Below the pieces are notes generated by a model that worked only from the letters and a program-made list of their open reading frames with translations, was not told the DNA's origin and ran no database searches. A stretch of DNA of 41,320 bases from Acetobacteraceae bacterium (lineage in GTDB: Bacteria > Pseudomonadota > Alphaproteobacteria > Acetobacterales > Acetobacteraceae). How positions within the stretch are numbered: position 1 is the first letter of the stretch; the number at the start of each line of letters is the position of its first letter. This document shows, piece by piece, positions 1-8,125 of the stretch. The position numbers were made by a program, and so were the translations under genes. The stretch lies in the NCBI GenBank assembly GCA_024280945.1, contig JAMXLO010000067.1:1-41320 (forward strand), read 5' to 3'.

Positions 1-236
<236 letters not shown>

Positions 237-242
237 ATCCAT

Positions 243-277
243 GTCCCCGGACTTGATCCGAGGATCACCATGCATGG
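243..277. repeat. REP-like imperfect dyad in the 23S-5S spacer
   Basis: An imperfect GC-rich dyad (gtccccgga, short loop, tccgaggatc) is followed by the perfect 10-bp palindrome CCATGCATGG at 268-277. It resembles the dyads at 548-570 and 11840-11861: a CCCGG-type stem, a loop containing ctt, then a ccat-containing tail. It looks like a dispersed alphaproteobacterial palindromic repeat rather than a spacer tRNA. Confidence 0.5.
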
Positions 278-371
278 AAATCATCCTCAGACCACCGGGT
301 CACGCCCGGTGGCAAGCCGCAGCACACATCGTGCCAGAACCTGTATCAGCCCGAACTCGGATGGGCTGGAC

Positions 372-490
372 GACCTGGTGGCTTTGGCGGGGGGCCTGCA
401 CCCGATCCCATCCCGAACTCGGCCGTGAAAACCCCCAGCGCCCATGGTACTGCGTCTCAAGGCGCGGGAGAGTAGGTCGCCGCCAGGTCT
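372..490 (+). rRNA. 5S ribosomal RNA
   Basis: The ends pair as a 5S helix I: gacctgg at 372-378 with ccaggtc at 483-489. The interior has the typical 5S blocks cccgatcccatcccgaactc and gggagagtaggtcgccgcc. The length of about 119 nt is normal. It lies between the 23S end and tRNA-fMet. Confidence 0.95.
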
Positions 491-547
491 TCCAACCCAT
501 CCATTACGAGGCCCGCCGAACGAAGTTGAGGCGTTGGCCGAAGTGAT

Positions 548-570
548 GTCCCCGGCCTTGTGCCGGGGAC
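548..570. repeat. Perfect 9-bp dyad, REP-like, between 5S and tRNA-fMet
   Basis: GTCCCCGGC (548-556) and GCCGGGGAC (562-570) form a perfect 9-bp stem around a 5-nt loop, followed by ccatctc. It could be an RNA processing stem in the rRNA precursor, a terminator without a U-tract, or a member of the same repeat family as 243-277 and 11840-11861. Confidence 0.5.
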
Positions 571-582
571 CCATCTCATTGG

Positions 583-659
<77 letters not shown>

Positions 660-702
660 TCGATCTCATCAGCGGCAAGCTGCGAACAACAGGGGGTAAC
701 GG

Positions 703-751
703 CGCCGTCTCAACACGGCGAGTCATGTCTGGCTGCATAGGCCCGACATGA
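703..751 (+). terminator. Two consecutive hairpins after tRNA-fMet, possible end of the rRNA operon
   Basis: CGCCGT (703-708) pairs with ACGGCG (715-720), and TCATGTC (723-729) pairs with GACATGA (745-751). Neither is followed by a T-run, so the terminator call rests only on position after the rRNA operon. The second dyad ends 26 nt before the TTG start of the next gene and could instead be an operator. Confidence 0.3.
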
Positions 752-776
752 TTGGCCAGCGTCGGAGGGAGTGAGA

Positions 777-2000
777 TTGGCAGACGTAGCCATCGTGGGC
801 GCAGGACCCTACGGATTGTCCGTGGCGGCTCATTTGGGCGGGGCAGGGGTGCCGTTCCGCATTTTCGGCGAACCGCTCGAAATGTGGCGTCAGCACATGC
901 CAAAGGGCATGCTTCTCAAGTCCGATGGGTTTGCTTCGAATTTGTCAGCACCGCACGACGCCCTGCCCCTTTCGGAGTTTTGCCGCGAAACAGGCCTGCC
1001 CTACGCGGACATCGGCTTCCGAGCGCCCCTTGCCACCATGATCCAATATGGCCAGGAGTTTCAACGCCGCCACGTTGGCCACGTGGAACAGGCGCGCGTG
1101 ATCGATATCAGGACGGCCACCGGTGGATACAGCCTCCTTTTGGATAGCGGCGAGACGGCATTTGCGCGCAACGCGATCCTTGCGACCGGGCTGTTCGCTC
1201 TGAAGCGAGTGCCTGACATTCTTGCTGCCTTGCCCCAGGATTCCCTCTCGCATGCCGCCGATCATCACGACCTTTCGCAGTTCGCCGGACGGCGTGTGGC
1301 CGTGGTCGGCGGTGGACAGTCAGCCGTCGAAACGGCGGCGCTGCTGCACGAACAAGGGGCAGATGTCGCATTGCTATCGCGTCGGCCGATCCTGTGGTTT
1401 TCGCCGGATGTTGCGCCCGATACCTTTTTGCCGCGGGCCTGGCTTCGTGTTCGTCGGCCGAATTTCGGTCTCGGTCCTGGCTGGCGGGTTTTCTTCTGGT
1501 CTGAAATGCCGCACGCCTACTCACTCATGCCGCGGAACTTTCGCCTGGCGAATGCCTACAGCCGGCTTGGGCCAGCCGGTTCGGATTGGATAAGGCAGAG
1601 GGTCGACCAAGTCCTGCCTGTCTACCGTGGGTCACTACAGAGCGCGGAACTCGTGCAGGGGAAGGTGCGGCTGACGCTGGTCGATGAGCGACGGATGCTG
1701 ACGGTTGATCATGTGATCGCAGCGACAGGGTACGAGGCCGATATCGGCAGGCTTCCTTTCCTGCGGCACCTGCTGCCGTCGATTGCAACGGTTCGCGGTG
1801 TCCCTGTACTGGACCAGCACTTCGAATCTGTAAGCGCATCGGGCCTTTATTTCGTCGGGTATCTCAGCGCTGCGACCTTCGGACCTTCGATGCGGTTCAT
1901 CTATGGGACACGCTTTGCCGCGGCAAGACTGGCTCGTCGCATCACGCGACACTATCAGGGCCGGCGTGCCACCGGCAGTCTGATGCCAGAGCCTGCGTAA
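777..2000 (+). CDS. FAD-dependent NAD(P)-binding oxidoreductase (flavin monooxygenase-like)
   Basis: Flavoprotein of the FMO / N-hydroxylating monooxygenase superfamily, about 407 residues. An N-terminal FAD Rossmann motif (VGAGPYGLSVAAHL) stands next to the start. A second dinucleotide motif (VVGGGQSAVETAALL) lies near residue 175 and would bind NAD(P)H. The C-terminal ATGY signature near residue 315 is typical of the superfamily. There is no signal peptide or membrane segment. Start choice: GTG at 771 sits almost on the purine-rich box cggaggga (763-770), whereas TTG at 777 lies 6 nt behind it, so TTG is preferred. The next gene begins directly after the TAA, so the two are probably co-transcribed. 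The substrate is unknown. With an ATP-grasp ligase downstream, hydroxylation of an amine or small metabolite is plausible but inferred. Confidence 0.85.
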   Translation: MADVAIVGAGPYGLSVAAHLGGAGVPFRIFGEPLEMWRQHMPKGMLLKSDGFASNLSAPHDALPLSEFCRETGLPYADIGFRAPLATMIQYGQEFQRRHVGHVEQARVIDIRTATGGYSLLLDSGETAFARNAILATGLFALKRVPDILAALPQDSLSHAADHHDLSQFAGRRVAVVGGGQSAVETAALLHEQGADVALLSRRPILWFSPDVAPDTFLPRAWLRVRRPNFGLGPGWRVFFWSEMPHAYSLMPRNFRLANAYSRLGPAGSDWIRQRVDQVLPVYRGSLQSAELVQGKVRLTLVDERRMLTVDHVIAATGYEADIGRLPFLRHLLPSIATVRGVPVLDQHFESVSASGLYFVGYLSAATFGPSMRFIYGTRFAAARLARRITRHYQGRRATGSLMPEPA

Positions 2001-3215
2001 GTGGAGGAGCGGGCAGACAGGCTGGAGTTGGGTTCAGCATCCGCGGCGGAGGCTGTCACCGAGCTTCTTCCTTCGCAGTTCATGGACGGAAACACAGCCC
2101 CGCGTCTCGTGGTGGTGCTGATCTGCCATTACGGACGCTCTGGCTACAATGTTCTGCGTTCACTGCGTGCCGTCGGTGCCAAGACTTTCGTGATCCATGA
2201 CGCGCGTGCGGTGTCGATGCGATATTCGATTCGCTCGAAAGTGATACACGCTGTTCCGCACTTGGACAGTGCAGATCCCGAGCAGATCGCCGGCATCATC
2301 AATGACCTGCACGCCAGGCACGGCATCGATTCGGTCATCGGTGCAGACGTGGAAAGCCAGTCACTGATACTGCGGATGCACCATCGGTTGACTTGTCCGG
2401 TTTTCCCGATCCCGACCCCAGAGACGCTGCAACGCCTGAACGATAAATGGAGCTTCTATCAGCTTTGCCTGGGCCACGATGTCCCGGTTCCGAAGTCTTT
2501 ACTGTGCGAAGGCGGATCGGAACCTGATCCTGATCTGGTCGAGCGGGAACTCGGGTGGCCCGTCGTTGTGAAACCTGTGGTAGGCTACGGTCAGCGAGGA
2601 ATCCTCATTCTAAAGGACCGTAAAGACTTCGTTCGGCGGTTCATTCAGGCCAGTTCACGACGCGATCAAGCCGTTATCATTCAGGAGTACCTGGAAGGTC
2701 CGGATTGGGCAGTCGGCGTCTATGCCCGGAATGGAAAGGTCGAGCACTGGGCCGCCTGGGTCTGTCCGGGTCAACTGGATACCAGCTACGGCATTGGTCG
2801 ATTTACCTCGACGGAATTCCTGGATCGGCGAGACCTTGCGGACTTGTGTGAGCCACTCATCGCCGCCACGGCCTTCTCAGGCATTGCAAATTTTGACCTG
2901 CGCTTCGATACTCGAACAGACACCATTCGCATGCTCGAATGCAATCCGCGCTGCTTCAATCGTATGTTGGCCACCCGCGCCATCGGGGTTGATTTCATAA
3001 GACCTGGTCTTCGAGGGCATGTCGGGACGCAGCCTCGCTCTCTGGGTCGAGCATCATTCTATCCTTGGCACGAACTCTTCACCACGCGAGGGATCAAGCG
3101 ACTGTTAAACGGAAAGTGGCCGCTGCGCCCCCTCGCGCGAGATCTGTATGACATGTTGGACGATCCGCTGGTCCCGATTATGCGGAGACTGCACAGGGAA
3201 GATGACGGCGACTGA
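2001..3215 (+). CDS. ATP-grasp domain ligase
   Basis: A 404-residue ATP-grasp protein. After a ~34-residue N-terminal extension comes a pre-ATP-grasp Rossmann-like domain (VVVLICHYGRSGYNVLRSL, about 36-130), then the ATP-grasp fold (about 145-330). ATP-binding residues include K191 in VVVKPVVGYGQRG and E229 in IIQEYLEG. The metal-binding motif MLECNPRCFN has E313 and N315. The family joins a carboxylate to an amine or thiol via an acylphosphate; it also includes CarB-like and D-Ala-D-Ala-type ligases. The substrate cannot be told here. GTG 2001 follows the upstream stop directly and has no clear Shine-Dalgarno sequence, so translation is probably coupled to the FMO gene. ATG 2082 is an alternative start that would still keep the whole conserved fold. 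Confidence 0.85.
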   Translation: MEERADRLELGSASAAEAVTELLPSQFMDGNTAPRLVVVLICHYGRSGYNVLRSLRAVGAKTFVIHDARAVSMRYSIRSKVIHAVPHLDSADPEQIAGIINDLHARHGIDSVIGADVESQSLILRMHHRLTCPVFPIPTPETLQRLNDKWSFYQLCLGHDVPVPKSLLCEGGSEPDPDLVERELGWPVVVKPVVGYGQRGILILKDRKDFVRRFIQASSRRDQAVIIQEYLEGPDWAVGVYARNGKVEHWAAWVCPGQLDTSYGIGRFTSTEFLDRRDLADLCEPLIAATAFSGIANFDLRFDTRTDTIRMLECNPRCFNRMLATRAIGVDFIRPGLRGHVGTQPRSLGRASFYPWHELFTTRGIKRLLNGKWPLRPLARDLYDMLDDPLVPIMRRLHREDDGD

Positions 3216-3244
3216 CGCACCTGCCAGACGATGCGCTGCGTAGC

Positions 3245-3288
3245 GGCGGTCCAAAGTCTGGGCTCAACCTGCTTGTGCAGGGACCGCC
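3245..3288 (+). terminator. Long-loop dyad downstream of the ATP-grasp gene
   Basis: GGCGGTCC (3245-3252) and GGACCGCC (3281-3288) are perfect 8-bp arms with a 28-nt loop, between the ATP-grasp stop and tRNA-Cys. There is no T-run. It could end the upstream transcript or separate it from the tRNA. This is a sequence observation only. Confidence 0.3.
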
Positions 3289-3316
3289 ATCCGACCTAAA
3301 ATACCCCACTGGCTCC

Positions 3317-3390
3317 GGTCCGGTGGCAGAGTGGTGATGCAGCGGACTGCAAATCCGCGAATGTGGGTTCGATTCCCGCCCGGACCTCCA
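3317..3390 (+). tRNA. tRNA-Cys (GCA)
   Basis: A 74-nt cloverleaf with acceptor arms GGTCCGG (3317-3323) and CCGGACC (3380-3386), then discriminator T and an encoded CCA. The anticodon loop ctgcaaa gives GCA at 3349-3351. The T-arm ggttcgattcc is canonical. It lies between an ATP-grasp gene and a JmjC/cupin-like gene, all on the same strand. A GC-rich hairpin (3429-3446, stem GCGCCG/CGGCGC) follows and may end its transcript. Confidence 0.95.
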
Positions 3391-3524
3391 CACAATCAGT
3401 CAGCACCATCCGCTGCAAGATTGCAGGCGCGCCGCAAAGCCGGCGCCCGCGAGGATCGAGTCAACGTGAGTAGAAGGTTGAGAATTCACTCATTAAATTT
3501 ACGAGATGGGCGAGGGTGGATCGT

Positions 3525-4493
3525 ATGCTCGCAACTGGAAACGGCACTCGCGTCGAACGTGCTCGACGCGAGGGTAAATCAAATGAGATCTTCACAGAGT
3601 GGGAACCACGGCATTCGGTGCTGTGGGGGAATCAACCTCTGTGTCTCAGGCACCGACTCCACGAGCATCCGCTGTTTTCGCGGAGCAGCTTGGCCGCGCT
3701 GATAGAGCGATATCCGGCCGGCAAATATATGCTGGTGAAGGTTGGCGCTCCCGGACACGAACGGGAATGGCGCGAGGGCGACTTCGGATCACTAGGTGGA
3801 GAGGAGGTCATCAGCGCAATCGAACGCGGCAACATGTGGCTCAATCTGCTGCGCGTACACGAGGTCGATAGCCGGTTCGGCGCGCTGTTGGATGACCTGT
3901 TCGCCGAACTTGAGGCCCACCTCCCCTCCTACCAAACCTACAATCGGATCTGCGGTATTCTCATTTCTTCGCCGCAAGCACAAGTGTACTATCACTTCGA
4001 CACTTCCGGTCAGAGCCTGTGGCAGATCACCGGTAGCAAGCGCGTTTATGTTTACCCTGCCTCAGCTCCCTTCCTCGCCCGCGACGAGCTCGAATCCGTA
4101 TGCCTGTATAATAACGAGACGAATGTCCGCTTCGAGGATTGGTACGATGACTACGCGTCGGTGTTCACCATTGGTCCCGGTCAGATGTTGAGCTGGCCGC
4201 TGAATGCGCCCCACCGCATAGAGAATCTCGGTTTCAGTGTTTCTATGACTGTCGAATACGCGATGCGCGACATTCAACGAAAGGTCAGAGTCAATAGTGC
4301 CAATTGTATACTTCGCGAAAAGATGGGACTGAACCCGGCGAACAGAACCAGCGGAGCGACTTACTGGGCAAAGACGGCGTTGTTGGGTGCTGCAAGAGTG
4401 ACCGGGCTTGTCGAAGCCAAGCGGCGCAGCCGCCGCCCTATCACCTTTCATTTGCACCCGGATATTCCCGGACAAATCATCGAGGTGACTTGA
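3525..4493 (+). CDS. JmjC/cupin-like 2-oxoglutarate-dependent oxygenase family protein
   Basis: About 322 residues. The motif YYHFDTSGQSLWQITGSKRV carries a His-x-Asp pair (H157, D159 from ATG 3525) typical of the cupin_8/JmjC fold. A distal His lies in LSWPLNAPHRIENLG (H230), and a Lys after the HxD motif (SKRV) could contact 2-oxoglutarate. Together these predict an Fe(II)/2-oxoglutarate hydroxylase, of the type that acts on proteins, peptides or small molecules. ATG 3525 is preferred because gcgaggg lies at normal spacing; GTG 3516 touches that box. No signal peptide. The GNAT gene follows 57 nt downstream, suggesting one transcript. The substrate is unknown, and the fold call rests on motifs read by eye. 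Confidence 0.75.
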   Translation: MLATGNGTRVERARREGKSNEIFTEWEPRHSVLWGNQPLCLRHRLHEHPLFSRSSLAALIERYPAGKYMLVKVGAPGHEREWREGDFGSLGGEEVISAIERGNMWLNLLRVHEVDSRFGALLDDLFAELEAHLPSYQTYNRICGILISSPQAQVYYHFDTSGQSLWQITGSKRVYVYPASAPFLARDELESVCLYNNETNVRFEDWYDDYASVFTIGPGQMLSWPLNAPHRIENLGFSVSMTVEYAMRDIQRKVRVNSANCILREKMGLNPANRTSGATYWAKTALLGAARVTGLVEAKRRSRRPITFHLHPDIPGQIIEVT

Positions 4494-4550
4494 CGTTGGT
4501 CGGGCAGGATCGGCCAACGTTGCATTCGCCCGGTTGGTTTAGTCGAACGC

Positions 4551-5723
4551 ATGGCTGAAGTCGCGATCCAAGAGCCGGTGCGGGCAAGCGTTTCGTGCGA
4601 AATCGTCGGCACCCCGGATCGGTTCAGACAACTCGAATGCGCGTGGCAAGGCCTGTGGGTGGCGGGTGATGGCTGCGTATTCCAGAGTTACTATTGGATA
4701 GAGGCATGGTGGTCCACCAGCACGATCGACAGCAGCCTGTGCATCGCGCTCGCATGGAGCGAACAGAATTTGATCGGGATACTACCCTTCATCATTCGGC
4801 GCTGGGCCGGAATCCGGATCCTGGAATGGGCCGCGCAGTCGGTCAGCGACTACTGCGGCTCGATCGGTGAGCAACCCGAGGTCCTGCGACGCCTTTGGGA
4901 GGAGGTCAGGAAGACCGGTGGGTTCGATATCATCAGACTGAGGAACGTTCACCCCGACTCGATGATTGCTGGCGTTTTCGCAGGGGCGATGAAATGCCAG
5001 CAAGATGCCGGCGATATATGCCTGAACCTGACGAATGAATGGACGAGCGGGGAACACTGGTTCCGTAGCCAGAATAAGAAGAAGCGCAATAATTTTTCGC
5101 GTGGAAGACGGATGCTGACGCAGGAAGGCGAGCTGGTGTTCCAGCAGATCACTGAGGCACCCGACCCCAAGTTGCTTGAGCAACTCGTTGAAATGAAGCG
5201 CCAGAGCATGGCCGCAAACGGCATCAGGTCGTCCAGCAATGCTAGCGAGCTCGTGGGACTGACAAGAGCCTTGGAAAGGCTACAGACGCTCAGAATCTTC
5301 CTTGTGACCTGTAACGACAGGGTCGTTGCTGCATCGATCAACGCCGTGCAAGGCAAGGTCCTGCTGGCCTTTTTTGCAGTTTATGACGCCGCGTTCGCTC
5401 GGGCGTCGCCGGGTATCTTGCTGATGACCGAGTATACAAGATGGGCATTCGACGCTGGTTTCACGAAGGTGGACTACCTTCGAGGGGAAGAGACTTACAA
5501 ATTCGAGTTCGCAAACGACGTGATCAGGCTGAACAGTTATATCGAAGCAGCGACTTGTATTGGCCATGCGTCTCTTGCATCTCACGCTCTGTGGCGGTCG
5601 GCGCGGCGCCTGATGACATCGCGCCAGATGCCGAAAGACCCAGAAATCGGCAGCGCCTATACGACGAAGGCGGGCAATATCCGTTACACACCGCCGCGAC
5701 CGGTCGCCGCAACCATCGATTGA
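4551..5723 (+). CDS. GNAT acyltransferase of the CelD/BcsL (Acetyltransferase_6) type
   Basis: A 390-residue protein matching the CelD/BcsL-like family of GNAT-fold transferases, which are often found with exopolysaccharide or peptide-modifying genes. The signature is the C-terminal block DYLRGEETYKFEFAND near residues 306-321, preceded by a GNAT core (RIFLVTCNDRVVAASINAV). A basic stretch (QNKKKRNNFSRGRR) lies near the middle. These enzymes transfer an acyl group, and the related FemAB-type proteins transfer aminoacyl groups from tRNA. Which applies here cannot be decided from sequence. It is probably cytoplasmic, since no signal peptide is seen. ATG 4551 has only a weak Shine-Dalgarno sequence. 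It is the last gene of the plus-strand group that starts at 777. Confidence 0.8.
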   Translation: MAEVAIQEPVRASVSCEIVGTPDRFRQLECAWQGLWVAGDGCVFQSYYWIEAWWSTSTIDSSLCIALAWSEQNLIGILPFIIRRWAGIRILEWAAQSVSDYCGSIGEQPEVLRRLWEEVRKTGGFDIIRLRNVHPDSMIAGVFAGAMKCQQDAGDICLNLTNEWTSGEHWFRSQNKKKRNNFSRGRRMLTQEGELVFQQITEAPDPKLLEQLVEMKRQSMAANGIRSSSNASELVGLTRALERLQTLRIFLVTCNDRVVAASINAVQGKVLLAFFAVYDAAFARASPGILLMTEYTRWAFDAGFTKVDYLRGEETYKFEFANDVIRLNSYIEAATCIGHASLASHALWRSARRLMTSRQMPKDPEIGSAYTTKAGNIRYTPPRPVAATID

Positions 5724-5842
5724 CGGTTATTCCGCCCCTCTTGTCAGACCAGGAACAAGCCTGCGGCGCCAATCGCATGCTGATTTGACGGGCCGCCGAA
5801 ACAGCGGCTGGATCGCACATTGCGCACCTGGAGATGCAGGAC

Positions 5843-7057
5843 ATGACCCAATCCAGCTTTCGCGCGGCTGGCTACACTTGGCGGCTGCACTGCGGCCCCT
5901 CGATTATCGAGAAGTCGCTTAAGGACGCGGTCGATCGAGCCGGGGCCGCGCGGGCGTTCGTTGTGTGCTCAGCGTCGGTAAACCGGCGCACTGACACTGT
6001 GCGTCGGATCGAGGTGGCGCTCGGCGACCGCTATGCAGGTGTGTTCGACGGCATCGAGAAGGACTCGACGTATGCCTCGGTTCGCACTGCCACGCAGGCA
6101 GCCCGTGACGCCTCCGCAGACCTGCTGATTGCAGTCGGAGGAGGCAGCGTCATCGTGGCTACGCGTGCCGTGGCGATCTTCCTGGCGGAACCAGGCGACC
6201 CATTCGACATCATGACGCAGTATCCGGAAGGGAAACCGGCCTACAGTCCGCGTCTGCTGGCGCCAAAGCCGCCGATCATCAACATTCCGACCACACCGAC
6301 CAGCGCCATGAACCGGGCCGGCACCGGGCTGAAGAACCCAAGCCTCGACCATCGCATGGAGTACTTCGACCCAAAGACGCGACCACAGGCGATTCTCCTC
6401 GACCACGATGCTCTCCTCACCGCGCCACCCGACCTGATGCGCTCCACCGCGACGACGGTATTTGCCGGGTCGATCGGCGCGATGTCCCAGGTCGAGCTCA
6501 ATCCTCTTGTCGAGGGTGATCGCAATCAGGCGTTCCGGCTGGCGTATCGTGCCTACTCAAAACTGACCGATGCGCCCGAGGACGCGCCCTTGCGTGTCGA
6601 TCTCTGTATTGCCGCGTTCCTGCAGAACCGTGCCGAGGACGATGGCTTCCACCGCTCGCGAGGCGGCGCATTCGCGGGCGACTACGCGGTCTCGACCGCG
6701 CTGCACGTACGATATCCCCATGTAGGGCAGGGCGAATCGACCTCGGTCGTGCATGCATCGAAGATACGCCTCTCCGAAGCAGTTGATGTGCAGTCCGCAC
6801 GACAGGTCGCGACAGCGCTTGGCATTTGGCGCGATGGAATGGCGGGTCGGACGGCCGCGCTTGCCGTCGCCGACGCCCTCGATGCACTTTATGCGCGCAT
6901 TGGAGTGCCGACACGGCTGCGCCAGCTCGCTATTCCGCGCGACGATCTGGAAGCGATCGCCAAAGAGACGGTGAAGAACTTCAACGCCAACGCAGGCGTG
7001 CGTTCGCCCACGCAGCAGGTCGAGGATGCAAGGCGCTTGCTTGAGGCCGCCTACTGA
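5843..7057 (+). CDS. Iron-type alcohol dehydrogenase family protein with altered metal site
   Basis: About 404 residues, close to the group III (iron-dependent) ADH / maleylacetate reductase length. It keeps the GGGSVI nucleotide loop (residues 99-104 from ATG 5843) and a PTT strand (PTTPTSAMNRAGTG). The usual D-x3-H metal motif of the ATGxDALTHAIE block aligns by eye to ATTVFAGSIGAMSQVE, giving Phe and Ile where the Asp and His ligands are expected. The C-terminal histidines H288, H293 and H304 remain. The usual TAGTGSE loop is also altered. The protein may therefore use another metal set or no metal; the alignment was made by hand. ATG 5843 is preferred because GGAG (5830-5833) directly abuts ATG 5834 but is 9 nt from 5843. 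It converges on the DUF6295 gene with a 3-nt gap. Confidence 0.75.
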   Translation: MTQSSFRAAGYTWRLHCGPSIIEKSLKDAVDRAGAARAFVVCSASVNRRTDTVRRIEVALGDRYAGVFDGIEKDSTYASVRTATQAARDASADLLIAVGGGSVIVATRAVAIFLAEPGDPFDIMTQYPEGKPAYSPRLLAPKPPIINIPTTPTSAMNRAGTGLKNPSLDHRMEYFDPKTRPQAILLDHDALLTAPPDLMRSTATTVFAGSIGAMSQVELNPLVEGDRNQAFRLAYRAYSKLTDAPEDAPLRVDLCIAAFLQNRAEDDGFHRSRGGAFAGDYAVSTALHVRYPHVGQGESTSVVHASKIRLSEAVDVQSARQVATALGIWRDGMAGRTAALAVADALDALYARIGVPTRLRQLAIPRDDLEAIAKETVKNFNANAGVRSPTQQVEDARRLLEAAY

Positions 7058-7060
7058 GAC

Positions 7061-7339
7061 CTACGTCCCGCGCAATCGCCCGCTCTCCTCGATTTCCGCT
7101 GCCGCGATCGCCTTGATAAGCGCAGTACTCAGTTCTTTCGCCGACTCAAGCGTCAACTCGACCGCCACGCGAGCCGCAGGCCCGAGTGCCGCATTCACGA
7201 AATCGATGGTGATGGCCTCTTCCAGCAAGGCGTGGTGAGGGTGGTCGTAAGACACCACGGAGTGGGTCAAATCGAACCACCCGTCACTGCCCTTGCCGGC
7301 ACCGCTCGCGCCGACGATTTCGACGATCGAGGTGCACAT
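7061..7339 (-). CDS. DUF6295-like small protein
   Basis: A 92-residue protein opening MCTSIVEIVGASGAGKGSDG, followed by WFDLTHSVVSYDHPHHALLEE and a helical Ala/Glu-rich C-terminus. I match it from memory to the DUF6295 family, which has no known function and tends to sit beside catabolic genes. The GAGKGSDG stretch resembles a P-loop but has no following Walker B. It starts 8 nt after the dienelactone hydrolase stop and ends the minus-strand SDR-DLH-DUF run. No signal peptide or transmembrane segment. Confidence 0.65.
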   Translation of the reverse strand: MCTSIVEIVGASGAGKGSDGWFDLTHSVVSYDHPHHALLEEAITIDFVNAALGPAARVAVELTLESAKELSTALIKAIAAAEIEESGRLRGT

Positions 7340-7347
7340 ACCTGGCC

Positions 7348-8094
7348 TTATGCGGCCATGTGCTTTTGCAGGAAGGCAAACACCTTCTTCCAGCCATCGA
7401 GCGCCTGCTCGACACGGTACATCGGCCGGTCGTAGTAGAAGAACCCGTGTCCCGCGTCGTCATAGCGGTGGAATTCATACTGCTTGCCGTGCTTCTTCAG
7501 TTCCGCTTCGTGCTGGTCTACCTGCTCCGGCGTCGGCGCGCGGTCCTCGTTGCCAAACAGTCCCAGCAGCGGGCACGACAGATCCTTGCTGTATTCGATC
7601 GGCGCGACGGGCTGCTTCGGGTTCAGTTCCTCTTTGCTCATCACCACGCGACCGCCCCAAAGATCGCAGGCGGCGTTGATGCTCTTGGTCTTGCACGCGT
7701 AGAGGAAGGTATGTCTGCCGCCCGAGCAGGTGCCAAGCACCGCAACCTTGCCATTCAGCCACGGTTGCGCGCGCAGCCACTGCACCGCGCCTTCCGTGTC
7801 GCCAACCACTTGGTCGTCAGGCACGCCGCCCTCGGCGCGCACCTTGGCCGCAACATCATCAGCTTTGCCCTCGCCGGCGCGATGATAAAGGTTGTGGCTG
7901 ATCGCTGCGTAACCATGATGGGCAAACTTTCGTGTTGCCTCGCGATACCATTCGTCCCAGCCAGGCGCGTGATGCATCAGCACCATGCCGGGGAAGGGGC
8001 CTGCACCCAATGGCCGTGCGACATAGGCTGAGATTGGCTCGCCTTTATGGCCAATGATGGAGACCGTCTCTGCGAGCATGCCTTCGTAAGCCAT
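7348..8094 (-). CDS. Dienelactone hydrolase family protein
   Basis: A 248-residue alpha/beta hydrolase. The nucleophile elbow GTCSGGRH puts Cys123 where dienelactone hydrolases carry their catalytic cysteine. D184 (in FGNEDRAP) and H216 (in DDAGHGFF) complete a Cys-Asp-His triad. The family hydrolyses lactones or esters, classically dienelactone in chlorocatechol breakdown; many homologues have other substrates. Cytoplasmic. The start is well supported by GGGAGAGGATC just upstream of ATG 8094. It is co-directional with the SDR (31-nt gap) and the DUF6295 gene (8-nt gap), suggesting one operon for a ring or lactone intermediate; the substrate is inferred. Confidence 0.88.
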   Translation of the reverse strand: MAYEGMLAETVSIIGHKGEPISAYVARPLGAGPFPGMVLMHHAPGWDEWYREATRKFAHHGYAAISHNLYHRAGEGKADDVAAKVRAEGGVPDDQVVGDTEGAVQWLRAQPWLNGKVAVLGTCSGGRHTFLYACKTKSINAACDLWGGRVVMSKEELNPKQPVAPIEYSKDLSCPLLGLFGNEDRAPTPEQVDQHEAELKKHGKQYEFHRYDDAGHGFFYYDRPMYRVEQALDGWKKVFAFLQKHMAA

Positions 8095-8125
8095 GATCCT
8101 CTCCCTTATTGCTGTTCCTGCTTCT

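Noticed and set aside
3178-3393. Minus-strand reading frame with RSGRESNPHSRI across tRNA-Cys
   Set aside because: It is the translated reverse complement of the tRNA, a well-known false gene type.
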